Assembly (NCBI RefSeq): GCF_000330505.1
Contig: NW_004443755.1
Location: 54,783-71,745, forward strand
DNA length: 16,963 bases
From: Entamoeba invadens IP1
Lineage: Eukaryota > Evosea > Mastigamoebida > Endamoebidae
Reading direction: 5' to 3'
The stretch's first letter is position 1. Each line of letters opens with the position of its first letter. Below are positions 16,578 to 16,963 of the stretch, piece after piece. The notes beneath the pieces are model-generated. The model had not been told where the DNA came from, made no database searches, and was given only the letters and a program-made list of their open reading frames with translations. Both the position numbers and the translations under genes were made by a program.

Positions 16578-16963
16578 GTTTTCCGACTTACTCTATATAC
16601 AAAAAATAAAGTTTTAATCATTGATTAATATAATCATGATTTGGACCCCTATTTATCATTAAATCAATGTTGTTTGGTGTCAGAAAACCAATTTCTTTTG
16701 TTTGTGTTTTCAAAAAACATTATTACAAAAAAACTTAATAATATAATTGTAAATATAAATCTTCATCAACTTGTTCACGTTTTTAAAACTGATTCAGTCC
16801 TCTTTGCCAATTTGATATTCTTGGGATCCACAAAGAAAAGTCAAAATTCATCAACCACTATTTATTATTTCTACAAAAGCTTCTCACAAAACGGTGTTTA
16901 ATTATAATAAACATTGCCTGAAACAACAAACTTGACAGCCTTATAACCGAAGTTATTATTGAT
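16578..16963. other. AT-rich DNA at the right edge, no gene seen
   Basis: The only long open frame (16641-16901, +) lacks an ATG: it begins at a TTG and has no internal Met. I therefore do not call a gene. A gene reaching in from beyond the window cannot be excluded. Confidence 0.5.

Noticed and set aside
16641..16901. Plus-strand 86-codon ORF near the right edge
   Set aside because: It begins with TTG and has no internal Met, so it is not a believable eukaryotic coding start.
1..16963. CRISPR array, bacterial operon or phage content
   Set aside because: No spaced identical repeats and no bacterial-type gene clusters; introns, TATA/Inr promoters and gene families are eukaryotic.

Overview
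The window looks like nuclear DNA of an Entamoeba species. It is very AT-rich (intergenic DNA roughly 80% A+T by eye). Genes are mostly intronless, with a 66-bp GTATGT...TAG intron in one small gene, and one start is preceded by a TATA box, an AAAATTCA initiator and a very short leader, as in Entamoeba. The gene families also fit: a CxxC-repeat receptor ectodomain like those of Entamoeba transmembrane kinases (TMKs), a TLDc-like protein and divergent PMP3 proteins. The long gaps and DNA-transposon-type inverted repeats favour E. invadens or a relative over E. histolytica; the species is an inference.

Layout. 521-1504 (-) is an unrecognised lysine/glutamate-rich protein. 1505-3458 is AT-rich DNA with two adjacent hairpins and no convincing gene. 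3459-8561 (+) is the dominant feature, a 1700-residue type I membrane protein: signal peptide, long beta-helix-like ectodomain, 15 CxxC motifs, one membrane span and a 128-residue charged tail with no kinase. Converging on it from the right is 8823-9584 (-), a Cdc25-type dual-specificity phosphatase with intact CEFSEKR loop. 10561-11439 (-) is a TLDc-like protein. At 12258-12440 lies a sharply GC-rich island with nested inverted repeats and no ATG-started ORF of matching extent, a candidate structured RNA. 13311-13562 (+, one intron) and 16054-16221 (+) are paralogous PMP3/UPF0057 membrane proteolipids, each behind a matching TATA block. Between them lies a 182-bp pogo/Tigger-like MITE at 14233-14414 with TA target duplication, and after the second gene another inverted-repeat element at 16373-16577.

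Functional picture. There are no operons. Each gene appears to have its own promoter. The recognised functions are a cell-surface receptor-like protein, a cell-cycle phosphatase, a TLDc-like protein and small membrane proteolipids, with no evident shared pathway. The best candidates for something undescribed are the kinase-less receptor, the GC-rich structured island and the GAAAGAGG motif found only upstream of the two PMP3 genes and the TLDc gene.
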